64,000 nucleotides of DNA, taken from AP-15 sp963845735. GTDB taxonomy: Bacteria > Pseudomonadota > Alphaproteobacteria > ATCC43930 > CGMCC-115725. Numbering within the stretch: the stretch's first letter is position 1; the number at the start of each line of letters is the position of its first letter. The translations under genes and the position numbers were made by a program. The stretch is taken from assembly GCA_963845735.1 (NCBI GenBank), contig CAWJTR010000001.1, positions 62,001 through 126,000 on the forward strand. The letters are read 5' to 3'. Below are positions 8,286-17,738 of the stretch, one piece after another. The notes beneath the pieces are model-generated. The model ran no database searches, had not been told where the DNA came from, and worked only from the letters and a program-made list of their open reading frames with translations.

Positions 8286-9728
8286 ATGGCCGCCATGAAC
8301 GATCGCGCTCCGGCCGGTTTCTTCGAGGGAGTCTTCGACCGGACCTTGACCAATCTGCGCAGCGCCTGGCGCGACATCGCCCTGTCGGCGCGCGGCGTGT
8401 TGAGCCGCACGCCGCGGCCCGAGCTTTCCGGCGACGATATCGGCCGGTTGCGCGAGCAGATGCTGAGCTGCCTCGATGGGCGCGGCGGCGAGGTTACGGC
8501 GCGGGCGCGGGCAGCCGATCTAGGCCGCACTTATCTATCGCTGGATGCGAATGGGCGCGAGCGGTTTCTCCGTCTGCTCGCCGGGGAATTCGACGTCGAT
8601 CGCGGCGAGATCGATCGCTGCTGCTCGGTATTGGCCAAGGCTGGCGGCCCGGCCGAGCGCGCCGCCGCCGAGCGCGATCTGCGCAATGCGCTGGAACCGC
8701 CGCGCATCACCCTGCTGCGCCAATTCAACGCACTGCCCGAGGGGGTCAAGTTCCTGGTCGACCGCCGCGCCGAGCTGCTCGATCTAGGGCAGCACGATCC
8801 CATCCTGCACGGGCTGGAAGAAGATCTGAAGCGGCTGCTCGCCAATTGGTTCGACATCGGCTTTCTCGAATTGAAGCGGATCGGCTGGGAAGCGCCGGCG
8901 GCATTGCTCGAAAAGCTGATGGCGTACGAGGCGGTTCACGAGATCCGCAGCTGGACCGACCTGAAGAACCGGCTCGAGGCCGACCGCCGCTGTTTCGCCT
9001 TTTTTCACCCGCGCATGCCCGACGAGCCGCTGATCTTCGTCGAGGTGGCGCTGGTCGCGGGCATGGCGAGCGATATCAATTCGTTGCTCGACGAGGCCGC
9101 CCCGATCGGCGATCCGCAGGCCGCGGACACCGCGATCTTCTACTCGATCTCGAACTGTCAGCAGGGTCTCGCCGGGATCAGCTTTGGCGATTTTCTGATC
9201 AAGCGCGTGGTGGACGCCTTGGCGAGAGACCTGCCCCGCCTGAAGGTGTTTGCAACCTTGTCGCCGGTGCCGGGGTTCCGCGCCTGGCTCGATCGGCAGC
9301 AGCAGGTCGCCCCGGGCGGCCTGTTGCTGCCGGCCGAGCGCAGTGTGATCGACGGCCTCGGCGAAGGGGTCGCCGAACGAGATCTTCCGGCGTTGCTCGA
9401 CCGCCCGGATTGGCATGCCGAGCCGCAGCTTACCGAGGCGTTGCGGGAGCCGCTGCTGCGCCTTTGCGCACGCTATCTGTTGCGCGAGCGCACCGGGGCC
9501 GGCCGGGCGCTCGACCCGGTGGCTCATTTTCACCTGAGCAACGGGGCCCGGGTCGAACGCCTGAATTGGCTGGGCGACGTCTCGGCGAAGGGCCTGCAAC
9601 AATCCGCCGGAATTATGGTCAACTATGTGTACCGGCTCGGTGATATCGAGGCCAACCACGAGGCCTATCGCGGCGAGGGGCGGTTCGCCGCGTCGTCCGC
9701 GTTGCGCGGTCTCGCGCGGACCGGCTGA
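8286..9728 (+). CDS. Malonyl-CoA decarboxylase
   Basis: Converts malonyl-CoA to acetyl-CoA and CO2 in the cytoplasm. 480 residues, normal for the family: an N-terminal helical domain, then the catalytic acyltransferase-like domain. The catalytic serine region SISNCQQGLAGISFG begins near residue 288 and the catalytic histidine region AHFHLSNGARVERLNW near 413; PEGVKFLVDRRAELL and the late SAGIMVNYVYRL are also conserved. ATG 8286 has a second in-frame ATG three codons on. The frame is intact, in contrast to nnr just upstream. No malonate transport or activation genes are adjacent, so a role in clearing malonyl-CoA is only an inference. Confidence 0.92.
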   Translation: MAAMNDRAPAGFFEGVFDRTLTNLRSAWRDIALSARGVLSRTPRPELSGDDIGRLREQMLSCLDGRGGEVTARARAADLGRTYLSLDANGRERFLRLLAGEFDVDRGEIDRCCSVLAKAGGPAERAAAERDLRNALEPPRITLLRQFNALPEGVKFLVDRRAELLDLGQHDPILHGLEEDLKRLLANWFDIGFLELKRIGWEAPAALLEKLMAYEAVHEIRSWTDLKNRLEADRRCFAFFHPRMPDEPLIFVEVALVAGMASDINSLLDEAAPIGDPQAADTAIFYSISNCQQGLAGISFGDFLIKRVVDALARDLPRLKVFATLSPVPGFRAWLDRQQQVAPGGLLLPAERSVIDGLGEGVAERDLPALLDRPDWHAEPQLTEALREPLLRLCARYLLRERTGAGRALDPVAHFHLSNGARVERLNWLGDVSAKGLQQSAGIMVNYVYRLGDIEANHEAYRGEGRFAASSALRGLARTG

Positions 9729-9771
9729 TCCTTCTCGCCGCCGAACCCGGCGGCGCGGATGCTTGGAGTAC

Positions 9772-9799
9772 CTTGATCGGAGGCAATTCTCCGACCAAG
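9772..9799. terminator. Stem-loop after malonyl-CoA decarboxylase
   Basis: CTTGATCGGAG and CTCCGACCAAG form an 11-bp stem with one mismatch and a 6-base loop, 43 bp after the stop codon. There is no following T-run, so intrinsic termination is uncertain; it may protect the transcript's 3' end instead. The rest of the 184-bp gap to tRNA-Leu shows nothing clear. Confidence 0.4.
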
Positions 9800-9912
9800 T
9801 CAGTGGGCCAATCGATGCTGCCGCGCGTGCGGCCTGTCTAGGTAACCGGGGACGTCTATGTTAGGTATCCGCCTTAGCCGGGCCGGACTGGCCGCTCCGG
9901 TCGATTGCCGCG

Positions 9913-9997
9913 GCGGGCGTGGCGGAACTGGCAGACGCACTGGATTTAGGTTCCAGCGATGCAAATCGTGGGGGTTCAAATCCCCCCGCCCGCACCA
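9913..9997 (+). tRNA. tRNA-Leu (TAG)
   Basis: Acceptor GCGGGCG/CGCCCGC, D-arm, anticodon arm CTGGA-TTTAGGT-TCCAG with anticodon TAG, the long variable arm typical of leucine tRNAs (GCGATGCAAATCGT), T-arm GGGGGTTCAAATCCCCC, discriminator A and encoded CCA. A leucine tRNA directly upstream of tig is a common alphaproteobacterial arrangement. Confidence 0.95.
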
Positions 9998-10149
9998 GGG
10001 TGCGCCAAGATCATTATCGAGAGGCTGTTGCCGATGAAGGGCTTGTTGTCGATCGCACGAAGCCGCCCGTGGCCGGCTCGCGAGACGGGATGCCGGGTCC
10101 AGTGGCGGGCCTCGCCCGGGGATAACGGCAGGACTGAGGGCCTCGTCTC

Positions 10150-11670
10150 ATGCAGGTGACCGAAACCAGCGCCGACGGGCTCAAGCGTGAGTTCCGCATT
10201 GTGGTTCCCGCGGGCGAACTCGAGGACAAGGTCGTCAGCCGCCTCGACGAGCTCGGGCGCACCATCCGCCTGCCGGGCTTCCGCCCCGGCAAGGTCCCGA
10301 TGCAGATTCTGCGCCGTCGTTATGGCCCCTCAGTATTGGGCGAGGTGGTGGAGAGCACGGTCCAAGGCAGCTCGGAGGACACGATCCGCGAGCACAATTT
10401 GCGGCCGGCGCTGCCCCCCAAGGTCGACATCGTGTCATTCAGCGAGGGCGCCGATCTCGAATACAAGATGCTGGTCGAGATCCTCCCCGAAATTCCGGAG
10501 CCGAACTTTGCCGATCTGGGCATCGAGCGGCTGATCGTCGAGGTGCCGGAAGAGAGCGTCGATGCCGCGATCGCGCGGATCGCCGAGCAGCAGCGCAAAT
10601 CCGAGCCGGTCGAGCGGCCGGCCCAAAGCGGCGATATCATCGTCGTCGATGTCGAGGGGCGGGTAGGCGACCGGGAAATTCCCGGCGCCAGCGGCAAGGA
10701 CCGCCAGATCATGCTTGGTTCCGGCAGCTTCATCCCGGGTTTCGAAGAACAGCTGATCGGGGCGGCGGCCGGCGAGCACCGCACGGTTCGCGTGACCTTT
10801 CCCGAGGATTATGCGGCCACCGAGCTTGCCGGCAAGGAGGCCGAGTTCGCGGTTGATGTGAAGGAGGTGCGCGAGCGCGCGCCGGTCGCAATCGACGACG
10901 AGCTCGGCAAGGCGGTCGGGCTCGAAAGCCTCGCCGAGCTGCGCCAGGAGGTGCAGCAGCAGATGGAGCGCGATTACGCGGTGGCCTCGCGTCTGCGTCT
11001 GAAACGGGCATTGCTCGACAAGCTCGCGGAGCGATACGATTTTGCAGTCCCGCCCGGCATGGTAGAACTCGAGTTCAATAATATCTGGGCGCAGCACCAA
11101 GCCGAGCAGGAGCGCCAAGGCGGGCGCGACGGGGACAACGGGGCGGAGGCCGCGCCGGTCAGCGGCGGGGCGACGACGGAAGCCGCCGAGGCGCCGGCAG
11201 CAGCGGCGCCGAGTTCGGAGGGCGAGCCCGCAGCCGGTGTGGAAGCGGCGCCCGACGCCGAGGCCGAAGTCGTGGCCGAGGGCGGCGAGGAGAGCCTCAA
11301 GGGCGAATACAACAAGATTGCCGAGCGCCGGGTGCGGCTTGGCCTGTTGCTTGCCGAGGTCGGTCGCAGCAACAATATCACGGTGACCCAGGAGGAGATC
11401 AATCAGGCGATCACCCGCGAGGTGCGCCGGCATCCCGGCTACGAGCGCCAGGCTCTGGATTTCTACCGCCAGAATCCGGAGGCCGTGGCCAATTTGCGCG
11501 CCCCGATCTTCGAGGACAAAGTCGTCGACTTTATCGTCGAGCTGGCCAAGGTCGACGAACGCCGGGTGACCCCGCAGGAGTTGCTGGCTCTACCCGATCC
11601 CGACGCCGAGACGGCTGTCTCTGCCGGCTCGCCGGCCGGCGCGTCGCCGGAGAGCGCGGACCCGAGCTGA
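10150..11670 (+). CDS. tig: Trigger factor with a long low-complexity insertion
   Basis: Ribosome-bound chaperone and peptidyl-prolyl isomerase. 506 residues: the N-terminal ribosome-binding domain with GFRPGKVP starting near residue 44, an FKBP-type domain around residues 155-245 (VDVEGRVGD, GSGSFIPGFEEQLIG, FPEDYAATELAGKEAEF), and a helical C-terminal domain. Between residues about 317 and 384 the helical domain is interrupted by an Ala/Glu/Gly/Pro-rich disordered stretch absent from ordinary trigger factors, which explains the extra length over the usual ~430-450. It heads the tig-clpP-clpX-lon block. The 152 bp back to tRNA-Leu shows no clear promoter. Confidence 0.95.
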   Translation: MQVTETSADGLKREFRIVVPAGELEDKVVSRLDELGRTIRLPGFRPGKVPMQILRRRYGPSVLGEVVESTVQGSSEDTIREHNLRPALPPKVDIVSFSEGADLEYKMLVEILPEIPEPNFADLGIERLIVEVPEESVDAAIARIAEQQRKSEPVERPAQSGDIIVVDVEGRVGDREIPGASGKDRQIMLGSGSFIPGFEEQLIGAAAGEHRTVRVTFPEDYAATELAGKEAEFAVDVKEVRERAPVAIDDELGKAVGLESLAELRQEVQQQMERDYAVASRLRLKRALLDKLAERYDFAVPPGMVELEFNNIWAQHQAEQERQGGRDGDNGAEAAPVSGGATTEAAEAPAAAAPSSEGEPAAGVEAAPDAEAEVVAEGGEESLKGEYNKIAERRVRLGLLLAEVGRSNNITVTQEEINQAITREVRRHPGYERQALDFYRQNPEAVANLRAPIFEDKVVDFIVELAKVDERRVTPQELLALPDPDAETAVSAGSPAGASPESADPS

Positions 11671-11715
11671 TCAACCCCATGCGCCGCCGGTGCGGCGTTG
11701 CCGAGGAGACCGCAA

Positions 11716-12357
11716 ATGTCGGACTATTTCGAACAATACATGAATAACCTGGTGCCGATGGTCGTCGAGCAGACCAACCGCGGCGAGCGCGCCTACGACA
11801 TCTATTCGCGCTTGCTCAAGGAGCGCATCATCTTCCTCGTTGGGCCGATCCATGACGCCGTATCCAGTCTGATCTGCGCCCAGCTATTGTTCTTGGAGGC
11901 GGAAAACCCGAACAAGGACATCAATTTCTACATCAACTCGCCGGGTGGGGTGGTCACCTCCAGCTTGGCGATCTACGACACCATGCAGTACATCCGCTCG
12001 CCGGTTGCCACGGTGTGCATCGGTCAGGCTGCGTCGGCGGGTTCGCTGCTGCTGGCCGCCGGCGCCGCCGGTAAGCGCTTTTCGCTGCCGAACTCACGGA
12101 TCATGATCCATCAGCCCTCGGGCGGGGCTCAGGGCCAGGCGACCGACATCGAGATTCAGGCGCGCGAAATCCTGGCGCTCCGCGCGCGGCTCAACGAGAT
12201 CTACGTCAAGCATACCGGCCAGCCGCTCGAAGCGATCCAGACCGCGCTCGAGCGCGACAAATTCCTGTCTCCGCTCGAAGCCAGGGAGTTTGGCCTGATC
12301 GACGAAGTCGTCGAAAACCGTCCCGGCCGCGACGAGTCGGAAAAAGGGTTCAAATAA
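11716..12357 (+). CDS. clpP: ATP-dependent Clp protease proteolytic subunit
   Basis: 213-residue serine peptidase that forms the barrel degraded proteins enter through ClpX or ClpA. Catalytic Ser107 lies in GQAASAGSLLL, His132 in IMIHQPSGG and the aspartate in ERDKFLSPLEA. The oligomerisation and glycine-rich segment FYINSPGGVVTSSLAIYDTM is intact. ATG 11716 is preferred over an upstream in-frame codon because GAGGAG sits 8 bases before it. It follows tig by 45 bp and is probably co-transcribed with it. Confidence 0.96.
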   Translation: MSDYFEQYMNNLVPMVVEQTNRGERAYDIYSRLLKERIIFLVGPIHDAVSSLICAQLLFLEAENPNKDINFYINSPGGVVTSSLAIYDTMQYIRSPVATVCIGQAASAGSLLLAAGAAGKRFSLPNSRIMIHQPSGGAQGQATDIEIQAREILALRARLNEIYVKHTGQPLEAIQTALERDKFLSPLEAREFGLIDEVVENRPGRDESEKGFK

Positions 12358-12412
12358 CACAGGGCCCGCGCCAGCCAGGGCAACGCGCCGCCGGACGATT
12401 ATGATTAAGTAG

Positions 12413-12440
12413 TTGTTGATCAGCTGCGAGCACATATACT
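12413..12440 (+). promoter_or_regulatory. Putative sigma-70 promoter for clpX
   Basis: TTGTTG, a 16-bp spacer and TATACT, 130 bp upstream of clpX in a 212-bp gap that is otherwise featureless. The good -10 hexamer in GC-rich DNA is the main support. Confidence 0.45.
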
Positions 12441-12569
12441 CGGTCGAGGATCGGGCGTCGCGGCGGCGTCCGGACCGCGAGGGACGAGCGGTTTGCGCCG
12501 TGCAGCCCGGTCGCCGAGCCGGGGAAGAAGAGGCTGGAGAGGCCGGTTCCGGCCGATGACGGAGTGGCG

Positions 12570-13835
12570 ATGACCAAATCCAGCGGCAGCGACTCGAAGA
12601 ACACGCTCTACTGCTCCTTTTGCGGCAAGAGCCAGCACGAGGTCAGGAAGCTGATCGCCGGACCGACCGTGTTCATCTGCGACGAATGCGTCGAGCTGTG
12701 CATGGACATCATCCGCGAGGAGCACAAGACGACGCTCGTCAAGTCGCGCGACGGAGTGCCCGGGCCGCGCGACATCTGCAAGGTTCTCGACGATTATGTG
12801 ATCGGTCAGGACCACGCCAAGCGGGTGCTCTCGGTCGCCGTGCACAACCATTACAAGCGGCTCGCGCACGGCGCCAAAGCCAATGACGTCGAGTTGGCGA
12901 AGTCGAACATCCTGCTGGTCGGGCCGACCGGCTCGGGCAAGACCTTGCTCGCCCAGACCCTGGCGCGGATCATCGACGTGCCATTTACGATGGCCGACGC
13001 CACCACTCTGACCGAGGCCGGTTATGTCGGCGAGGACGTCGAAAACATCATCCTGAAGCTGCTGCAGGCCGCCGATTACAACGTCGAGCGCGCGCAGCGC
13101 GGGATCGTCTATATCGACGAGGTCGATAAGATCTCGCGCAAATCCGACAATCCCTCGATCACTCGCGACGTCTCGGGCGAGGGGGTGCAGCAGGCGCTGC
13201 TCAAGATCATGGAAGGAACGATCGCCTCGGTGCCGCCACAGGGTGGGCGCAAGCATCCGCAGCAGGAATTCCTTCAGGTCGACACCACAAACATCCTGTT
13301 CGTGTGCGGCGGCGCCTTTTCCGGGCTGGAAAAGCTGATCGCGCAGCGGCGCCAGGGCACCTCGATCGGGTTTGGCGCCGAAGTGCGGGGCCCGGACGAA
13401 CGTAAGACCGGCGAAATCCTCCGAGACCTGGAGCCCGAGGATTTGCTGAAATTCGGCCTGATTCCCGAATTCGTCGGCAGACTGCCGGTGGTGGCGACGC
13501 TGGACGATCTCGACGAGGGGACTCTGGTCGACATTCTGACCAAGCCGAAGAACGCGCTGGTCAAGCAATATCAGCGGCTGTTCGAGATGGAGGACGTGAG
13601 GCTCGAGCTCAACGAAGAAGCGCTGAAGGCGATCGCCCGCAAGGCGATCCTGCGCAAGACCGGGGCCCGCGGCCTCCGCTCGATCATGGAATCGATTCTG
13701 CTCGAATCGATGTTCGACCTGCCTAGTCTCGTCGGTGTCAGCGAGATCGTCATCAATCGCGAGGTCGTCGAGGGGCGGACCAAGCCGCTCCACATCTACT
13801 CCGATCGGCGCGGCGATGTCGGCACCGGCGACTGA
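12570..13835 (+). CDS. clpX: ATP-dependent Clp protease ATP-binding subunit ClpX
   Basis: 421-residue AAA+ unfoldase that feeds substrates to ClpP. The N-terminal zinc-binding domain has C15-SF-C18 and C37-DE-C40. The AAA+ core shows Walker A GPTGSGKT near residue 117, Walker B IVYIDEVDK, the pore-loop region LTEAGYVGEDVENI, the ClpP-contacting IGFGAE loop and sensor 2 TGARGLRSIMESI. ATG 12570 is preferred over GTG 12564 because GGAG at 12561-12564 is correctly spaced for it. Frame intact. Confidence 0.97.
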   Translation: MTKSSGSDSKNTLYCSFCGKSQHEVRKLIAGPTVFICDECVELCMDIIREEHKTTLVKSRDGVPGPRDICKVLDDYVIGQDHAKRVLSVAVHNHYKRLAHGAKANDVELAKSNILLVGPTGSGKTLLAQTLARIIDVPFTMADATTLTEAGYVGEDVENIILKLLQAADYNVERAQRGIVYIDEVDKISRKSDNPSITRDVSGEGVQQALLKIMEGTIASVPPQGGRKHPQQEFLQVDTTNILFVCGGAFSGLEKLIAQRRQGTSIGFGAEVRGPDERKTGEILRDLEPEDLLKFGLIPEFVGRLPVVATLDDLDEGTLVDILTKPKNALVKQYQRLFEMEDVRLELNEEALKAIARKAILRKTGARGLRSIMESILLESMFDLPSLVGVSEIVINREVVEGRTKPLHIYSDRRGDVGTGD

Positions 13836-13968
13836 TCCATGCAGGGGTGCGGCCGGCTGCGACGGCAGCCGACTTGACTGCCGGCGAAACCGGGCCAACC
13901 TAAAGAAGGCATGCCTGTTCTCCGCCGCTCGGCTCGTCCCGGGACGGCGCCATCGAAAAAGAGGGCTT

Positions 13969-16375
13969 ATGTTAGAACTCGTGCGCGGTGCGCTTTATCC
14001 CGTCCTGCCCCTCCGCGACATCGTCGTCTTCCCACACATGATCGTGCCGCTGTTTGTCGGGCGCGAAAAATCGGTGCGGGCGCTCGAGGATGTGATGAAG
14101 GATGACAAGCAGATCCTGCTCGTCACCCAGAAGAACGCGGCGCAGGACGATCCGGAAACCGCCGACATCTATACGGTCGGCACCGTCGGCACCGTCCTTC
14201 AGTTGTTGAAGCTGCCGGACGGCACGGTAAAGGTGCTGGTCGAGGGGGCTCGGCGCGCCCGGATATCCCGCTTTGCCGAGAACGAGGCATTCTTCCAGGC
14301 TTATGCCGATCCGATCGTCGAGAAGGCGGGCGAGACCGCAGGAGACGGCGGCGCTGGCGCGCACCGTGGTGTCGCAGTTCGAGCAGTACATCAAGCTCAA
14401 CAAGAAGATCCCGCCCGAGGTGCTGGTCTCGATCAACCAGATCGACGACTCGGCCAAGCTTGCCGACACCGTCGCCTCCCATCTGAGCTTGAAGATTCCG
14501 GAGAAGCAGGAACTGCTTGAAACCGAAGCGGTATCCGAGCGGCTCGAAAAGGTATTCGGCTATATGGAGGGCGAGATCGGCGTCCTTCAGGTCGAAAAAC
14601 GGATCCGTAATCGCGTCAAGCGCCAAATGGAGAAGACGCAGCGCGAATACTACCTGAACGAGCAGATGAAGGCGATCCAGAAGGAGCTCGGCGAGGGTGA
14701 GGATGGCCGCGACGAGATGGCCGAGCTCGAAGAGAGGATCAACAAGACCGCCTTCTCCAAGGAGGCGCGCGACAAGGCGACGGCCGAACTCAAGAAGCTC
14801 AAGAGCATGAGCCCGATGTCGGCTGAGGCGACCGTGGTGCGCAACTATCTCGACTGGCTGTTGTCGGTGCCGTGGCACAACCGCACCAAGATCAAGCGCG
14901 ACATCAAGGCCGCCGAAAAGGTGCTCAACGCCGACCATTTCGGGCTGGAAAAGGTCAAGGAGCGCATCCTCGAATATCTCGCCGTCCAGCAGCGCATCAG
15001 GAAGATGAAGGGCCCGATCCTGTGCCTGGTCGGCGCACCCGGCGTCGGCAAGACCTCGCTCGGCAAGTCGGTCGCGCGCGCCACCGGACGCAACTTCGTG
15101 CGCATGTCGCTGGGCGGGGTGCGTGACGAAGCCGAGATTCGCGGCCACCGGCGGACCTATATCGGCTCGATGCCGGGCAAGATCCTGCAAGGGATGAAGA
15201 AGGCAAAGTCGTCGAACCCGCTCTTCCTGCTCGACGAGGTCGACAAGCTCGGCGCGGATTGGCGCGGCGACCCTTCCTCGGCTTTGCTCGAAGTGCTCGA
15301 TCCGGAGCAGAACGGAGCGTTCAACGATCACTATCTCGAAGTCGACTACGACCTGTCGGACGTCATGTTCGTCACGACCGCGAACACCTTGCGCATCCCG
15401 CAGCCGCTTATGGACCGAATGGAGATCATTCGGATTCCGGGCTACACCGAGGATGAGAAGGTCGAGATCGCGCGCCGCCACCTGATCCCTAAGCAGATGA
15501 CCGCGCACGGCATCCGCAAGACCGAGTGGAGCATCAGCGAAGACGCGATCCGCGATCTCATTCGCTACTTCACGCGCGAAGCCGGAGTGCGCAATCTCGA
15601 GCGCGAGATCGCCAACCTCACCCGCAAGGCGATCAAAGACATTCTGATGAAGAAGACCGAGCGGGTCGCCGTGACGCGCCGCAACCTGGAGAAATACGCC
15701 GGGGTCCGGCGGTTCCGGTTCGGCGAGGTCGAGGGCGAGGATCTGGTTGGGATCACGACGGGGCTCGCCTGGACCGAAGTAGGCGGCGAGTTGTTGACGA
15801 TCGAGGCGGTGACCTTGCCCGGCAAGGGTCGGGTCACGGCAACGGGCAAGCTGGGCGACGTGATGAAGGAATCGGTTCAAGCGGCCGAAAGCTTCGTCAA
15901 GTCGCGCAGCCACGCCTTTGGGATCAGGCCCTCGGTGTTCGAAAAGCGCGACATCCACGTGCATGTGCCGGAAGGTGCGACGCCCAAGGACGGCCCGTCA
16001 GCGGGCGTCGCGATGGTGACCTCGATCGTCTCGGTGCTGACCGGTATTCCAGTCAAGAGCGACATCGCAATGACCGGCGAGATCACTTTGCGCGGCCGGG
16101 TGTTGCCGATCGGCGGCCTCAAGGAGAAGCTGCTGGCGGCGCTGCGCGGTGGGCTGAAGACCGTGTTGATCCCGCAAGACAACGAGAAGGATCTCGCCGA
16201 GATTCCGGATAACGTGAAGCGCGGGCTGAAGATCATCCCAGTCAGGACGGTGGATGAGTTGCTCGGCAACGCACTCGCGGCGCCGCTGACGCCGGTGGCT
16301 TGGTCCGAAGACGGCGAGCCGCCGCCCGTAATTCCCGGAGCGGGCGAGGAGCGCTCCGGGCTTGTAACTCATTGA
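13969..16375 (+). CDS. lon: ATP-dependent protease Lon, one apparent frameshift
   Basis: Cytoplasmic AAA+ serine protease removing damaged and regulatory proteins. ATG 13969 follows GAGGG. The N-terminal substrate-binding domain (YPVLPLRDIVVFPHMIVPLF) is in one frame to about 14330; the rest continues one base later from TAALARTVVSQFEQYIKLN. Repaired length is about 801 residues. Later features: Walker A GAPGVGKTSLGKS, FLLDEVDKLG, and the protease domain with the catalytic serine in KDGPSAGVAM and lysine in the GGLKEKLLAA region. The break lies in a variable linker, but a truncated Lon plus an orphan fragment is unlikely in this conserved block. The 133-bp gap from clpX contains CTTGACT at 13873, a possible -35 region. 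Confidence 0.92.
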
Positions 16376-16480
16376 TTGAACCGGTCGACCGCGCTCCAGC
16401 ATGCGCCGGACTGCATTCACGCTACCGCGAATGTAGTGTAATGCGTACGAAACGCTTCGATTTTTGGTTCTTGCGAGCGG

Positions 16481-16509
16481 TTGACCGATGGCCGGCCGCG
16501 TTCTAAACT
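16481..16509 (+). promoter_or_regulatory. Sigma-70 promoter of hup
   Basis: TTGACC, exactly 17 bp, then TAAACT, ending 51 bp before the HU start. Both hexamers are near consensus and spacing is ideal; HU genes in this position are normally transcribed on their own. Confidence 0.65.
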
Positions 16510-16559
16510 CCTCGGCGAATAACCCAGGGATCTCGCACACTCGCGCAGGGGGGTAGCCC

Positions 16560-16832
16560 GTGAACAGGAATGAGCTTGTCGATAGCGTCGCCAGCAAGTC
16601 GGAATTGAGAAAGTCGGAGGCGAGTCGGGCTGTCGACGCCGTGTTCGACGCGATCGTCGAGGCCTTGAAAGGTGGCGACGAGGTTCGCCTCGTCGGGTTC
16701 GGGACGTTTTCGGTTGCGGCGAGGGCAGCTTCTGAAGGGCGCAATCCGCGGACCGGAGAGAAGATCAAGATTGCCGCGTCGAAGCAGCCCAAGTTCAAGC
16801 CAGGCAAGGGATTGCGCGACTCGTTGAATTGA
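16560..16832 (+). CDS. hupB: DNA-binding protein HU
   Basis: 90-residue nucleoid protein that bends and compacts DNA as a dimer. MNRNELVDSVASKSELRKSEA forms the helical dimer core; VRLVGFGTFSVAARAASEGRNP and the beta-arm motif GRNPRTGEKIKI with the following proline-containing segment are diagnostic. GTG start at 16560 behind a G-rich ribosome site. Placement after lon is the standard alphaproteobacterial order. Confidence 0.95.
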   Translation: MNRNELVDSVASKSELRKSEASRAVDAVFDAIVEALKGGDEVRLVGFGTFSVAARAASEGRNPRTGEKIKIAASKQPKFKPGKGLRDSLN

Positions 16833-16888
16833 CGTCGGGGTATCGGCGTCGTGAACCCGCCCCAAGCCGGGCGCGAGATCGCGCGGGA

Positions 16889-16964
16889 GGGCGATTAGCT
16901 CAGTCGGTAGAGCACCTCGTTTACACCGAGGGGGCCGGGGGTTCGAGTCCCTCATCGCCCACCA
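16889..16964 (+). tRNA. tRNA-Val (TAC)
   Basis: Acceptor GGGCGAT/ATCGCCC, D-arm AGCTCAGTCGGTAGAGC, anticodon arm CCTCG-TTTACAC-CGAGG with anticodon TAC, T-arm GGGGGTTCGAGTCCCTC, discriminator A and encoded CCA. Confidence 0.95.
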
Positions 16965-17137
16965 TAGGAGGTGAGGGGGATCTGCGCGATGGATTTGGTC
17001 GGCGGAGCCATGCGAATGAGCGGATCGGTATCCGCCGCCGTCGCCGATAGAGCAAACCGGCTTCCACGGATCGGATGCTCTCGGCTTGACACCCCGGAGC
17101 GGGGGGGATAAGGGTGCCCGTCCCGGTCGTGGGCCGA

Positions 17138-17214
<77 letters not shown>

Positions 17215-17257
17215 TTGACCGTGGATCGTTGCACCTTATGGCGGTGCACAATATGGC
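17215..17257 (+). promoter_or_regulatory. Candidate promoter region of the nuo operon
   Basis: Two overlapping sigma-70-like pairs start right after tRNA-Asp: TTGACC (17215) with TATGGC 16 bp later, and TTGCAC (17229) with TATGGC 17 bp later. A TGCAC/GTGCA inverted repeat overlaps both and could be an operator. The nuoA start is about 115 bp further on. Confidence 0.35.
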
Positions 17258-17372
17258 GTCGTTACCCGGTTTCGCGACGAGACGATCCGGCCTATATCAA
17301 TAGTCGGTTCGGACCAACGGGCTGTGCCCTCTGCGGGTTGGAGCCGGCGGTAATCCCGGCCGGAGTTCGTCG

Positions 17373-17738
17373 ATGGATATCTTGCTACGCGAATACTTTC
17401 CGATCCTGGTCTTCCTTGTGATTGCCGGTGCGGTCGCGGTGGCAATGGTCGCGGGCTCGCTCGTGCTCGCCCGGCAGCGGCCCGACAGCGAGAAGCTGTC
17501 GCCCTACGAGTGCGGCTTCGAGCCGTTCGAGGACGCGCGGATCCGCTTTGACGTACGCTACTACCTCGTCGCAATCCTGTTCATAATCTTCGATCTGGAG
17601 GTCGCCTTCCTGTTTCCGTGGGCAGTATCGCTCGGCGATATCGGGATGTTCGGTTTCTGGTCGATGGTGGTCTTCCTCGGTGTACTGACCGTCGGCTTTA
17701 TCTATGAGTGGCGCAAAGGGGCCTTGGAATGGGAGTGA
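17373..17738 (+). CDS. nuoA: NADH-quinone oxidoreductase subunit A
   Basis: 121-residue inner-membrane subunit of complex I with three transmembrane helices. The loop motif KLSPYECGFEPFEDARIRFDVRYY contains the conserved cysteine near the quinone channel; LVAILFIIFDLEVAFLFPWA is the second helix. First gene of a complete 14-gene operon in standard order; the stop overlaps the start of nuoB by 10 nt. Confidence 0.96.
   Translation: MDILLREYFPILVFLVIAGAVAVAMVAGSLVLARQRPDSEKLSPYECGFEPFEDARIRFDVRYYLVAILFIIFDLEVAFLFPWAVSLGDIGMFGFWSMVVFLGVLTVGFIYEWRKGALEWE

Noticed and set aside
12420..13898. Long leftward open frame opposite clpX
   Set aside because: Same reason; clpX is complete and conserved on the plus strand.
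14123..15964. 613-codon leftward open frame opposite lon
   Set aside because: GC-rich antisense shadow of a conserved gene; sequence is Arg/Leu/Asp-rich without any domain pattern.
16445..16470. Intrinsic terminator after lon (short stem followed by TTTTT)
   Set aside because: The stem is only four pairs and lies within the hup upstream region; too weak to call.
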